A stretch of 64,000 nt of DNA from Pestalotiopsis fici W106-1 (GCF_000516985.1 NW_006917093.1:4679874-4743873), one strand, 5' to 3'. Shown: positions 11,539 to 24,836, numbered from the stretch's first letter. The notes: generated by a model from the letters alone, not told the origin. Numbers and translations: made by a program.

Positions 11539-12339
11539 TTAGTATACCGATATGGCGGATATCAATCGAGCGGGGTTCCTCCTTGGTGGAAGATAGAACC
11601 CTTGGCTGTAGAAATCGGCCTTGTTGTCTTCCTCATCTTCGTCGTCGTCTTTCGAATCACCATATAGTTCGGCTGTTGTCACTGTTGTTTCCCTCTGCTT
11701 GGTGGAGAATGTGGGCAGGTTGGCAAATGGCGGCGATGGTGGCATTGACTCGTCTTCTGATGAGTCGGAGTCGTGGTCGAGCTCAGGAGGAGATGCAGTG
11801 TGTGAAGGTGATCGTCGAAGGGTAAGAGAATCGTAGTCCTCCTCCTCGTCATCTTCGCTGGCATCAAAGTCGTCCTCGTCCATGAGCTCCATTTGCGGCG
11901 AGGGTGGCACAATGGTGTTTGATGGGATCCTCCTCAGAGGCACAACATCAGCCATGTCAATGTCCTCGTCCTCGTCGTCGTAGTCCTCATCGTCACTGTC
12001 CGAGTCCGAAGAGTCGGCTTCCCAGTCCTCATCGGTGTGCTCTGGGATGGCGTCGGCCCACTGAACGTGTCTGTCCTCGCCCTTGGCCGATGCACCCCGG
12101 ACCGACTGGTTGAACCAGGTTTCTTGTTCCCGCTCGGCTTCGGCAAGGTCGAGCATGAGAGAGTCTAGTAGGTTGGCGTGACCGACGAGGAGTCTGAGGT
12201 TGTGGTCGGGCTGGGCAGCCTCCCGAGAGAGCTTCGCCCGGGCCTTGTGGGCCATCATGTAAGTCTGGGTGATGGACATCTTGTTGGATGGGGAGGATGG
12301 TCGTGGGTTGAAAGGGGATGATGAGATTGTAGAGACCAT
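11539..12339 (-). CDS. ECM13-like acidic protein of unknown biochemical function
   Basis: Single exon, 266 residues from the ATG at 12339. A second ATG at 12279 (MSITQTYMMAHKARAKLSRE) begins exactly where the recognisable domain begins and may be the true start, giving 246 residues. The domain at about residues 21-85 has the block LRLLVGHANLLDSLMLDLAE. I recognise this from fungal proteins annotated as Ecm13 after yeast YJR115W/ECM13, a gene tied to cell-wall phenotypes but without known activity. The rest is strongly acidic and low in complexity (Asp/Glu/Ser runs), with several SP/PP motifs, and ends in a conserved-looking FYSQGFYLPPRRNPARL. No signal peptide or membrane segment is seen. It stands alone inside about 15 kb of otherwise empty DNA. 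Confidence 0.75.
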   Translation of the reverse strand: MVSTISSSPFNPRPSSPSNKMSITQTYMMAHKARAKLSREAAQPDHNLRLLVGHANLLDSLMLDLAEAEREQETWFNQSVRGASAKGEDRHVQWADAIPEHTDEDWEADSSDSDSDDEDYDDEDEDIDMADVVPLRRIPSNTIVPPSPQMELMDEDDFDASEDDEEEDYDSLTLRRSPSHTASPPELDHDSDSSEDESMPPSPPFANLPTFSTKQRETTVTTAELYGDSKDDDEDEEDNKADFYSQGFYLPPRRNPARLISAISVY

Positions 12340-15295
12340 CTTGACTACTGAGGTTCAAGATATAATAATATACTAGGTGTGGTCTCTTGTTGTCAACTAA
12401 GTGGTAATGGTGCAATAGGCAGTAAGAATTTGTCTGCTCTCTTGTGAGTCAAGGCACCGAGGGTCGGCAAGACGAGCCCTTCTTGTATATTCGACTTTGA
12501 GCAGGGTCGGTGAGCTACAGGCGGTTTGGCTTGTCGGGGCGTGGGTCAACAACCCTTGCAAGTAGTTTGTATCTAAGGTAGTGTGGGTACGTGGATACCG
12601 CGTGGGTCATGTACCCTTGTACTTTTTTTTTTTCTTTCTTGTCTCCTCTTGGGCTGCAGGCGTTCGAGGCTGCAATGTAATAGTAGCGAGCTGAGATGCC
12701 GTTTCCGTTCTTTCGAGGGTAGGCAACGAGCTGTAGCATGGAGCTATTGGAATGCAAGAGTTTGATGGCTTGGGTTGTGCAAAAGAGCAGGTATAAGTAT
12801 TTGCTTTGTTGTAGTTATGTTTACTCTTGAAATGGAATTGCTGACTGTGAAGACGTTTCGAAATGGATAGATGGGGGGATGGGAAAAGGATCCTTATGTA
12901 AATGACCGGAACCTGCTGAGTGTGTCGTGTCTGTCTCTTGATCAGTTCGGTCTTAAACGGGGTCAGGAGGGACGGAGCAAACGCGTCGGCCTTTGCTTGT
13001 GTAAACTACGAGCGGTGAGTCTTTGGCTGCATGGCTTGCTTGCTTACATACGAACCAACGGTAACGGAATCGCGGAGACATTGTCGCATAACCCCATGCA
13101 TCCACTACGCACAAGTTCGGGTTGTGGAATTTGACGGACTTTGCGAGCGCCCGGGCTCGGTTTCTCAGCAATGGCCCTTTTGCCCACCAAGGTTTGCTGC
13201 TGGTATGTTACCTCTGCGCTGTACGTTACCTACACTACCTGCGTTTCTAGACCACTAATCTGCGTACCGACCTGACTGCGCCCTGTGATGATGGATGACA
13301 GATTACACACAATACCCGGCCAAGAAAGCCGGGTCCTTTCAAAGTCTATTGTCCAACTAATGTAGCGAGACGGCTTCTTCGTACGCCAATACAAGGTACC
13401 AAGGCGCCTGTTCTTGGCCAAAGAGTTACCTGAATCGCTCGTTCACGCAACCCTTGGAAACCGAATCCCGTCCATCCTCTCTCCCTCTCCCTCTCTCGGT
13501 TTTCGTTGATCTGCATTCGCTAGTTGTGACTCGTTCTCGGATGCTGAGGAATCGCATTCGTCAAATTTTTTTTTTCTGCTTCTTTCTGCTTCTGAATTAA
13601 AATGACACCATCCCAGCCAGCACACCACCCTAACCTTGTCTACTGCCCAGTCTTTGGGCTTTGCGCTGCATTGCACAGCAAAAAAAGGACGGCCGGATTG
13701 TTCAGCAGCACATTTGTGATGACTGCATTAGAAAGCACGCACATCCGCCGATTACCAACAAATCTTGTATTTTCCCGCCCATTAATCTGAGTCCGCACAC
13801 AATGCATAAAATATAATGTACACTCTATTACTATTGCCATGCCATGCAAAATGATAACTACAACGAGAGCCGTCATTCAACACGATTCGCAACACAACCA
13901 CCCATGGCCTTCTGTTGGTTTCGCAGTAATCTCAAATCACATACCCTTGCCCATTGCTAAGCAATCATGATGATCTCCATCTATCTGATGACATGTTTGA
14001 ATAATGATCAAGTATACATTGGCGTTATGTCAATGGACGGATAATTGACCAAAACAACAGGGCTGTCATGAGACAGGAGACGCAATAGTTCTCAGACTGG
14101 CTCATTTCCCACAAGCTGGCCAGACGGCGACAGCGAACTCAATTTGAAGCTTTGATAAAAATTCCCGTCCGTCGCAGGTTCCATATGTCAAGACAGGTGA
14201 TGCATCAGATTAGATGAATTGGATTGAGAAAAAAACACACACAGGGACCCTTTGCTTTGTGACGGTAACATTAGATTTAAAGTCTTGTTACTCGGTTATC
14301 GCCTACGTATAGTGTATAAAGTCCGCGGCGTACTCGGCCCAGTACTTGATGCCGCATCCCGCGTGGGCTCAATCGGCGCTCTGAATCATCAGGCAGTCAT
14401 ATTTCCTCACAATGTGACGGTGTCTAACCCCTGCGATCCTCAGTGCCTGCGTATGCGTCACAGCAACGGGCGTCGCTAAGATGTAGTAGCACACCATCAT
14501 CATCGAGTACCCATCTGCCGCCGACTAATCATTCTCGGGTCAAGGCACAAGATTGCGACAAAGGCATGGGATTTGTGCATCGGAAGCGTGTCTGTTTGGG
14601 TTTTTCTTTCTTACTGATGAGGAACCAATGTTTTAGGCCAAGATCGCTTTGGATGACACCTTTTGACGATCGGCGCTGACACATTAATGCAGCAACAGCA
14701 GCACTGCCAGCGAGCTACCTTACCTAGGTATACTACATCTCCTATCAACCCCGGCATTTTGGTAGTTGCAGCAGCAGGCGGTGGCATTGAGATCTAATCT
14801 ACCGCCTTTTCAGCGGATATGCCTGTCTTGGAAATCTGCGTGTCACGAAACAAGTGGTTGGTCCGTTGGCAAGAAACACCAAACTCCCCATAATTTTGTC
14901 CTCTCCTGGCTCCTAGGTGGAGTTTTCTGGACTGCTTCTGGCGCGATTACAAGTGCGTGGACAATAGCACAATGTGGAGAGATCTGAGACAGCCTAGAAA
15001 GTCCCCCCAAGGTGAGTGTGTACTATGTAGTGTAGAACCCTGGGCGAGCGCCAACACGGATCTCCCAGCTTGTGAGTGTTATTTGTGATTCGTACATGGT
15101 ACCGTACGCATTTGCAAGATGGGTAGGTAGCTGGCAATCGGCGACTGTGGGGGAGGATAATAAATTATCACGGTATAGGTAGGGCTGAGAGGGTCGCAAA
15201 GATCTGACGAGAACGCCTCAGCCACACTCAAAATCCTCGCGTGCTACGATACATACCCGGTCCTTTACTACATACCTACTCCAAGTGTGATCAAT

Positions 15296-15347
15296 GTGCT
15301 GAGCAGTGCTGAGCAGTGGTGCTATGCTTGCAGTGCAGTGCAGTGCA
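15296..15347. repeat. Two adjacent short tandem repeats (GTGCTGAGCA and GCAGT)
   Basis: GTGCTGAGCA occurs twice in tandem (15296-15315), followed within 15 bases by about three and a half copies of GCAGT (15330-15347). No function is apparent. Confidence 0.8.
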
Positions 15348-17057
15348 TATACCCGACCAAACTCTACTCCCAATACATGCTCGGACTTTACCTATGAGTA
15401 ACGTAGCAGCGCGGGAAACGATAATCTTCTTTCATGTAAGTCGAAATAGGCATCCGCTCTTGGGCTTCAAGACAGGAAGCAACATAATGCCATTCATTTT
15501 TTTAAGTGCATTGCGGTACAAAACAGCGTGCCTTGTCACGAAATGACCATCTGACTCTTTGCATAGCCAACAATGCTGGGCGCGCGAATCATTCTCCCAC
15601 CGCTTGTTGACCAATCGAGTCCCAATACATGCTTAGGTGAGTTGGTGAGTTTCATTTGCTGCAGGAGGATACTTGCGTGGCACAACGGCATTGCGAAAAA
15701 AATAACCCCGTTTTACCCTCTGGAAATGAAAATCTCCAGGTACATTGGGTTTAGCCAAAGGAGTAGTAGGCAGTGCCTTGTTCACGATTCATTCATTTCA
15801 CTTCGTCAGGCAGCCAGAGGGAGAGGGAAGAAAAAGGTCCAGACTGGGCTCGTCAACCTGACGACCACGCGCGACAATGCCTACCCCATGCCGAGCTGTG
15901 GGCGAAACACGATCCGCGCGGCATTGAGGCTCACCACTGGGGAAATTAGAGCTGAGTTTCCACACGAGTTTTCTCTGGCTGTCCCGAGCTTTGGGCATTG
16001 CCGTATGCCGCTCATTTCATCAATTGATTAACCGTCTTCCATGCCATTCTAGTTTGTGCTACGCTCTGCCACCGTTGTCGGGAACTTTTTTGATGAAAGG
16101 GTCTTTTCAGCCGTATCTGCGGAGAAGGAGCACGGTCAGAATTAGAATAGTTGCTTAATTGGTGTCACATCGCAAAGGCGTCCCCATTGAGGCTCGAACA
16201 AGTCAATCACATCACAGTCCCGCACCCTAAAGACCTGCGACACGGTAATTTCCTGGGGCTCACCAGTCAAAAGTGGCTGGGGCCTGGAAACCTCTACACA
16301 GTAGAAATATATTGTGTACTACGTATTATCTGGGGTGAGCTTGAGTTATCCTACCTATACGCCAGGGCAAGCCACTCAGTCAGCTAGCCATCGGCATGTC
16401 CTTGATAATCAGCCATGGGCTTTTCTTACACGCTGCATCTACATACAATACAACATATACGAAAGTCTGTAACTCTACTCGGACTCGCATGCATGAGCTT
16501 GGCCTTTATCGAAAGCCCATGTGAAAGAAAGATACATGAGCAAGTTTTCCACATCTTGATAGCATCATCGATTTTCCCTTTTTTTTCGCAATGACACAAA
16601 ACCTGCTGGATTGCCAAAAAGCCGCGACAGGTCGCTTACGAATCGGGGTCTCGACCACACTGATCGACTGGCTGGCTTACTTAAACATGGTGCGGACTTA
16701 GCACCATGGAGATTGGCAACTAGACCGGGCAACCGTTTGTTCACAGGTAACAAGGATTTTTTATCTTTTGTTACCCGGACCCCATCGGGCTTAACTTTGA
16801 GCCGCCCTGGGGGAATGGTCGGTGACCCTAGGACCCCGAGCTCCAGCTGCTCTGGCAGCAGTGCCTCTTCTCGGTGGGACGGGATCAAACGAACCAACCG
16901 TCTAGTACTCCAATATTAATCGTGTTCAGCTGACGTTTGGATTGGATGGTCACTTTCTAGGCATATTGCCGTCACGAGCGGGCAAACAAGTATCCTGCCT
17001 CACGCGACCAAACACCTAGGAGGTCCAATAGGAAGATGAAAACGGCCTCATCAACTT

Positions 17058-17093
17058 TTCACTCGATGAATCCTTGATTCGAGTGTGAGTGAA
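17058..17093. repeat. Nested inverted repeat, potential hairpin
   Basis: CACTCGA (17060-17066) pairs with TCGAGTG (17079-17085), and the slightly offset TTCACTC (17058-17064) pairs with GAGTGAA (17087-17093), so two alternative stems compete. No run of T follows, and fungal Pol II genes do not use hairpin terminators. Confidence 0.5.
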
Positions 17094-19739
17094 TCAATGG
17101 TAGGCAGAAACTCTAAAGCCGCGTATCAAGCTTGCGTGGACAGTCTGTTGTCCACCCAGGCAGCTCTCATTCTTTTTTGACCATGTATCCGTGTCCGCTT
17201 CCGGCTGTTTCTGCCTTGATCGGCAGGTTTTCGTCGCGCCGCGACAACAAGGAAAAAAACTACGTTAGCGGGGAAAACTGTCATAGGATGGAGACAAAAT
17301 GGTACATGGTAGGAAAAGATAAGATCTGACTCCAGGGTCCTGTCGCCTTTTTGTTTTTCTCCGGGGAGAGATTGACAAGCGTCCACCACGAACCCGGATC
17401 GCCTGGGCGCGGACTGTTTTTCTTTTCCATCTCAGCCAGCCTTGGTAGCCGACCGAGCGAGCGAAGGGCGGGCTTCCGCCCGACGTTTTGTACAAAGTTG
17501 GGCCCAGAATCCGTCGATCAGTGTGAGTCGGGCTTTCATCCATAAGGCCGACCGAGCGCCTTCATGTGCGACATCCGAGGATCAATTCCCTACCATGACA
17601 CCGTACTACGTCCTCCTAGCGTCTGTCTAATAAATAGAGTTTTGCCATATCCTCAGTGACAATGTGAGTCAATACCGGCTGGCCGGATTGCCGTTTTGTG
17701 CCGTCAACAGTCATACATGGACGCACGCACACACACATACACACAATGTACCTGACCTGATAAATGGCTCCTGCGGGAAATGTCATGTCTCGACCGAGCA
17801 ATATCCGGGTCCCGGCATATATTCAAGACCCGCAAATCGGCCGATTCAATCACTTGACTCAGCTGGCTCGTTTGGGCAATACTATAGTGAAGACACAAAA
17901 GGCTGGCCCCCAGTTTCGCGATTTGCTCTGGGGACCGAGTCTAGATGCAGATGATGCTTTACTCTAGTTTACATCTGCAACTTTGGAGAGACGGCACACG
18001 TCTTGGCGTTATCGTTGCTATTGATCAGATGAGTATGTTGCCGTATCAATAGGTGCTACCTTGGTTGCGGCAGGCCACATTTTAGCCCTTTTGGCCGTCT
18101 GTCACATTTAAAGGAGCTGCAAGTTTCTTGGTTTTGTGCGGTACATGAGTAGTTGAACAAGGTAATGGATGATGGAAGTAATCCCACGACTCTACAGAAT
18201 ACACTTCCTTACCAAAAAAGGGTCACGGTGTTAATTTGAGAGAGGAAGAGGGGCTGCTGACACAAGACTCAGCCGTGTGCCGTCAAACGTTGTTAGACAC
18301 CTCCCTGGTAGGTAGGTAGTAGATTCTTCCCACCCAGTTGATCAAGACGCGCAAGGTGAAACTCAAATACAATCCTACTTCTTACTGTCATTGGGGAATC
18401 CTGCGTAAAAAGGTACACCTTTTTTTACCATCCCACTCTGCCCCCTTCTCGGGGGATCACTACGGTCCTGTCCCGAAGGAGCACCACGGTGCCTTGACCC
18501 ACTCCCCACGTGGCAACGCCTTTCTGCATAGTATAGTCCATCTACCCAACGTAGTCAATGTAAGGCGCTCTCACTCAGCAGTTGTCCGTCTCGGTTGGCA
18601 CGGTAGGATTTTGGGGGGACCCCTTGACCGAGCTGGGCTGTCCAGAGGGGGATTTTCTTACTCCCCCTCCTCTCTCCCAGTTTCATAATTGGACGCGTCC
18701 ATTGAAATATTTAAAAAAGAATATATCGGCTACGGGCTAGAATTACAAATCCAATAAGGAACAACAATGGGCGTTTGCCAAAGGGGCGGTATGGTCAGGG
18801 GGTTGGTCCGCCGATAAGTCAAGGGCTCGCTTCCTATAAGCTTTCTTATCGCTCAGCTTATTACTCTCTTGCGCAGGTTCTCGGCTTTGCGGCTGAAATT
18901 ATGGGGTACAAGCTGCTTACATCGTCTACTTTTAGGGTCTACCGTTTGTGGCAGAGTAGCCATGTACCGCGAGAAACCTCGATGTACAGGCTCTAGAGAA
19001 TTTGATTCCGTCTGTTCAGCCATATATAACCCCCTGTATGAATGTATTGCAACGAAAAACCGCCTGGGAAATCAGTTTGTGATATCGAAGCTGAGTATGA
19101 GTGACCATCACGACAGAGTAATGCCCATAACGCTTTCTACTCAATTTACCATGCTTACGAGGGCGACAAGGCACATGAACATTGGATATGACTACAACGC
19201 GTTGAGTTGCTCGCCTCATTTCTGACCCGGATCATATCATCAAAATCACAGTACTGTTTTGTCAATTCTGTAGTGATTCGGTGATTTTGTAGTAAGAGTA
19301 TATCACGGGCACGTATCACGACCAGAAAGATTTTGCTGTACAGAAATGAAGTGCGCACTGAATTGCACAGAGCTGTTATTTTTAAACGTCGATTTGCCAT
19401 TGTTACCAGCCTCAAGAACTTCGCGGAAACTTTGGGTTGAACCTGTTCATCATCATTTTAGAATAGAAACGAAGTAAATGGTTGATACATTGCTGAGATA
19501 GTAGTTATTCATCACAGATCTCGAGAATATGCTGTCAAGATATTGATAAGCAGTAGGTAGCTTCCAATGTCAATATCCATTTGTGTTAGATTCCAGGCGC
19601 CAAAGCATATGATGAGGAAAGTGAAAATGCTTAGACAACCACCAATGAATTATGCAGAGACAACTTATTGCACTGTAAATCTCCTGAATTTTCCGAAGAG
19701 TCATATTGCTTTGGATAGAATGTGATATCAACTGTTCGC

Positions 19740-21516
19740 TCACTCTGCACGGAGTTTCTGCATACCCCTTTTCCTCTTTCCGCCAACCTCCTTGTTCTCC
19801 TCGATTTCCAGAAGTGCCTCCCTCTTCTTCTCGCTGACGAGCTTGAGCGCATCTCTGACTACTCTGGTCTCTAGGTTGACACCCTCCTCCTCCCAGGCCA
19901 CCAGATCGCGACCAACTCTGGTCTCAATAGCATGGACAAGGTCAACGTCACGTTGGCCAACAAAGCTCACCGCGTCACCCTTGCGTCCGGCACGAGCGGT
20001 ACGACCAACTCTGTGGATGTAGTCATCTGGCTCTCTGGGCAGATCGTAATTGATAACCAACGAGACCTCTGGGATGTCGAGACCTCTAGCGGCCACATCT
20101 GTAGCCACCAGGATACGCGCTGCTGAAGCCCTGAATCTCCCCAGGTTGTCTATCCTCTGGCGCTGTGGCAGCTTGGAGTGAAGTGATGTCACCCTATGGT
20201 CCAAGAGTCGTAGCAAATGATGCAGGTATTCTGCAGTGCTCGTCCGATTGCAAAACAGAATAATGGACTTTTCCGCGTTCGCGTCAGTGAGGAGCAGTTC
20301 ATGAAGGTAATGCTCCTTGTGCGTGACGGGCACCTGAAGGTACATTTGGTTCAATGTGGCAGGAATAGCAAGCACTTGCGTGTCAACTTCACATAGGAAA
20401 GGCGCCGGTTTGCCTGGTTTCCGGGGAAGGTTCTCCAAGGCCCGCACTTCGGGAGTCATGGTTGCGGTGAAGAGCAGAGTCTGCCTCTCTGAAGCGGGAG
20501 GCAGCACACGTAAACATTGTTCTGGCTTGTCATTAGTTTCATGCTCAGGCGAAGAAGGGGGTTATCGAAGATCAACATACCGATATCAGGCAGCATCGAG
20601 CCCGGACCCTCTGACAATAATCTATCGGCTTCATCGAGCACCAAGAACTTGACTCTTCGAAGGCCACACCATGTGTCTTCGCCAGAGCTACGGATATGAT
20701 CTGCGAGGCGCCCCGGCGTCGCAACAATGACGTGCGGGCGCTGAGCGATTGCGATTGCCTGTGCTCTCATATCAGCACCACCTGTGACTAAGATGGCCTT
20801 TACGGTCTGTGCAGACGAAATGGCCTTGACTTGCTCCATGATTTGGAGGGCAAGCTCTCTGCTTTGTGTTAGCTGCCAGTTATTAAGATAGGGTTGAGGC
20901 TATGTTTGTTTACACACCTGGTTGCTGTCAAGATCACTGCAAAGATGGCACTTGGATCCTCGGCCAATTTCTGCAAGATAGGGGCGGCAAACGCGACTGT
21001 CTTTCCTGAACCAGTACGACTTCCTCCGATGCAATCCCTTCCTGCTAAGATTTCAGGAATACATGCTTTCTGAATGCCCGTAGGCCGCTTGATGGCCATA
21101 TTGGAAAGCGACTGAACCAGCCATGGCCGCAGGCTCAAGGATTCGAAAGTGACTTTTGGGTCTACTGGCACAGATGTTGCTGTTGGTATATTCATAGCCA
21201 TGGGTTTCACTGGCTGCGAAGCTTCTGGAGCAGCCGGGGCACGTTTCTTTCCAATGCGCGACGGAGCCTGTATCGAGGAGATCACAGAGGTCTCGTATGG
21301 CTCATCGTCCTCTGGCTCCACCTCGATCTCAACGCTCACCTTGCGCTTCTTTCGAGGGGCATCGCTGTCCAAGGCATCCGAATCAGAGGCATCGTCGCCT
21401 TCGCTAGAGCCTTCATCGTCGCTGCTAGCCTCTGACTGCGATGCAAGAGAGACGACTTCCAGCTCCTCGGTATGAGCCGGGCGCGACTTCTTGGCGCCGC
21501 TGGTCCTGGAGGGCAT
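19740..21516 (-). CDS. DBP8: ATP-dependent DEAD-box RNA helicase Dbp8 (40S ribosome biogenesis)
   Basis: Three exons, 21516-20918, 20858-20581 and 20521-19740, separated by two 59-base introns (GTGTGT..CAG and GTATGT..CAG), give 552 residues. The splices restore ATRELALQI and [17 protein letters not shown]. The N-terminus is an acidic/basic low-complexity tail (about 1-115). Helicase motifs: Q motif around FESLSL..GIQ (123-149), Walker [10 protein letters not shown] (165-173), Ia TATRELA, TPGR, DEAD (275-278), TAT (311-313), then [10 protein letters not shown] and [11 protein letters not shown]. The overall pattern matches Dbp8, which in yeast acts in the nucleolus in 18S rRNA processing and is stimulated by Esf2. 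Motif Ia has Ala where Pro is usual (PTRELA). The start was chosen at the first ATG next to the basic N-terminus; the open frame runs 45 codons further upstream. Confidence 0.92.
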
Positions 21517-24500
21517 AGCGAAGAGAAGCGAAGCGGCTCCGCTAGGAAAAACAAGGATGAAGAACAGAAGAGGGTTGAGTCTTCTGTATTGGAACACTCG
21601 GACGCAAGTTGTTATAATTCGACTGCTCCTTTGCAGGGATTTGTGCTGCAAACAGTAGCAATCAGATATGTCAGAATGCCAACGATAATGTAAGACTGCA
21701 TACGCCAGACGTAGTGCTACACTTGGACAAGACTGATGGAGTCGATTCCTATCAAGATTGTTTGTTGGGTACTCAATAGGAATGTCGTTGCCAAATATCG
21801 TGACTGCAATATCAAAATGTGAAAATCTTTGGACTTCGCGCTTACCGTTAAAAAAAATCCATGGTGGGGCAGCTTACAAGGTACGTACCCCTTTGGATCT
21901 TTTTTGGCCTTTGGGGGTCAATCGATGTGGAGACCAAAGTTAGATGGCAACATTGAAACAAGCACTACAATACTACGGAATACTACACTGGGCAGTCTTA
22001 TTACATCAATACACCTACTCTAATGCGCAAGTGTGAATGGAGAGAGATATTGATTGAGCGAGTGAGTTTTGCTGAGTGGTCGTAGTTTGTGGGTTGAGAA
22101 GCCAGTATTATTAGATCATGTCCAGAAGTGCAGTCACTGAGAAGCCCGTCCAATGAGACCAGGATTGAATGCTTTAGGCGCCCGGGGTTTGGAACCGATC
22201 GAATTAGACGTGCATGGCAGCATTGATCGCATCCATAGAGATGACGCCTCTCTCATTTCGCTGATTCTGTATTTGTGGTTTCGAAAGCCATCTCGAGCAG
22301 GATTTGCAGCAGGAGGAGCTGACGGCACTCGGTAATGACGCCGCCTTGTGCGTTTGAAGCCACCAAGTCCAGCATCAATAATACATGTCTATTATAGAGC
22401 ACATATCCAGATACACAAATGATCTGCAGATTATATGATACCTGGGGAATAGTGCTGGTAATGAGGTAATTTATGCAAATTGGTTGGTCTCGTAGCAATC
22501 GATTCCAGTTCCAACCGGCATGTGCAAGTTGTCAAATTGTACCTGATACCTGAAGAAGCCCACGTACGCACAAGATAGTCTGTTTATTTGTATACTTGGA
22601 ATTTTAGCAACGGCAGTAATGCGTTTCCCAACCCTCGCAGGTTGATTGGCGTCTGCGGTATTGCTTGCGCTATTAGCGTTCGATCTGTCATTTTCTCCCC
22701 CACTGCTCAAAGATCAATACTCTGTACGAGGCATTAACAAATCGCATTGCCGATGTTCATATTAGGAAGCCTTGATGACATGTATGCAGATGGTAAGCAG
22801 CAGTATTCGATATTGCCCAAGAAGACATTCGGCCCCCAAAGGCCCAACGGTGCCCTCCGCAAATATTTCAGCCCCAAAACGCGCCCAGATGACCGCCGTG
22901 ATACCCGTGACGGTTTCCCCCACACCATCAGTATAAGTGGTGGCCATTTGGGTCGTACTGGATTGTATCGCGAGTGAAGGTCAAGTCTGTGTAGTACAAT
23001 TTGAAGTCTCGCCGGTCCGCTATAAAGTTATTCTTCATGTGTCGGGCAGATACAAGCTGCGATGAGTAAAACCTACATATGTGGTCTCAAGGTTCAAGTC
23101 GTACTGCTCTAAAGATTGTATGATATCAAAGCCAAGACACTCCATGAAAAGGCATGTGTACTACGTAGATGCCCGGGATATATATCTATCGTTCTCTCTG
23201 CCATTACTTCGAAGTGACGTGATCCATGGAACATGCTCTTTTCATGATAACCATCCATGTTCCTTCGATGACGCTCCAAGCCAAATGGCGTTGGAGGTGG
23301 GATGACAACGGAGCTCCAGGTTGTTATTGCAATGGTTATTAGTATGTTTTGTTCCTCGTAGATGATGAGGTGAGAATGAGATGGATCATGGGAAGGCAGA
23401 CAAGCAACCAGGGTCCACCTGCATCGTCGTACAACTAATTGTGTGCATTGCGCACTAATAACAACGAGGTAGCTTGAATATTTTAAGTTGAACAGTTCTG
23501 GATAACTGCAAAGCCATTTGCCCTAGTGCAGAACTCCAATTGCGCCGTTTCAGCGGGAAGTCTCTCCAATGGACGCCCACAGCCGCCACGGTGGGCTGCC
23601 TTGGCTTGCTTGGGCTGAGATCCCCCCCCTACATTACTTCTTTTCATCCTTACCTGGCAAGCAACCTGGAGCAGGCAATCCAAAGCCCCTTTGGGGCCAT
23701 AATGAAGTGTTCCTGTCTCTGTGTGACACGAGAGCGCGTGGAGCGGGCGAGACAAATGAGAAAGATGGAAGCACTCTGTTATTGTCTACAACAGGGCCAT
23801 ACATCCATACATGCATGGTTAGAATGTTCGCATATCTGCCTTTATAATGCCCTGTCAATTCCCTTCCCCCCGTCCATCGATATCGACGTATCTAGGACTC
23901 GCACAGCACTCAGCTACATTACACTTACTCCATATTATCCATTATATGTTCCGTGTCTCCCTCCTCTTTGCTAGCAAGCGTCATTTGCGACTTGCATTTC
24001 GCTAGCCGCCAGGCCCTGTCTCGAGTGAAGATCACGAAACGGTCCAGTGTCAAACTCCCCGAGCCGGGCTAAGCTTTACTTCTTTCTGAATGGAGCCATA
24101 GCTGTTTCGATACGTAAACCTTCCATCTCGTCACGCCCCCTAGCCAATCTCACAGACGAACCAAGCAAAAGTCTGACAAGTCAGAGCTCCCTCGGCGACT
24201 GGACAAGCACAAGACAAGAAGGGGAGACGGAAACTCACGCCAAAGCAGTCTGACCATTTCCCGTCCGTCAATCAGCTCTCTCGGTCCGCTCGCCCTGCAA
24301 CGACAGACCAAAGGCAGCTTCTTGTCGCCCAACCCAGAGCCCTTCTCCACTGGCCCGTCGAGGCGTCTCTTTTGGCGCTGGAGAGAGTGTGTGCCGACAT
24401 CCTTGCCTAGCACAGTCCCCACAGCCGAGAGTCCAGGGTCTCTGTGGTCCGCCCGCTTCGCTCGATCGGTCTCCGCTTTCAAGAAGAGAGGAGAGGGCAG

Positions 24501-24517
24501 CAGAGGTATTGGCACGA

Positions 24518-24545
24518 GCTGCTGCTGCTGCTGCTGCTGCTGCTG
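24518..24545. repeat. (GCT)9 trinucleotide repeat upstream of MKK1
   Basis: Nine tandem GCT units about 615 bases before the MKK1 start codon, inside the pyrimidine-rich region that may be transcribed as leader. The tract lies outside any ORF I believe to be real. Confidence 0.9.
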
Positions 24546-24836
24546 GCTGCGGGACAAAACCCAACGGCCACTGAAATCAGGAGGGGAAGGGCACATTTCA
24601 ACCATCCCATCCACTCAGCCATTCACCTAGCGAGCGAGTGCATACAGCTTCCGACCAACTGCTTCTCGCCTGCTTCGCTTTTCTTTACTCTGCTTCATAT
24701 TCAGCACGTGTCACTGCAGCTGCTTCTTTTCACCGTTGTTTATCCTTTCGCTCAAGAAGATATACGTCCGCCTCGTTTGGATATATCTTTTTCTTTCTAA
24801 CCTTTGCCATCCATCGCCTATTACTTTTTAGCTTGC

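Larger units (their letters stand above)
12340..19739. other. 7.4 kb gene-poor region upstream of the ECM13-like gene
   Basis: No coding sequence with family motifs or believable exon structure is seen on either strand; the longest ORF (152 codons, 15573-16031) has unremarkable composition. Base composition is ordinary over most of the interval and becomes AT-rich after about 19200. The proximal few hundred bases are the promoter and leader of the ECM13-like gene; 19200-19739 is the 3' flank of DBP8. Local features are tandem GTGCTGAGCA and GCAGT units (15296-15347), a direct 14-base repeat (15368 and 15620) and a nested inverted repeat at 17058-17093. Confidence 0.5.

Noticed and set aside
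15573..16031. 152-codon plus-strand ORF in the gene-poor region
   Set aside because: No recognisable domain, no suitable flanking introns, and a composition like translated non-coding DNA.
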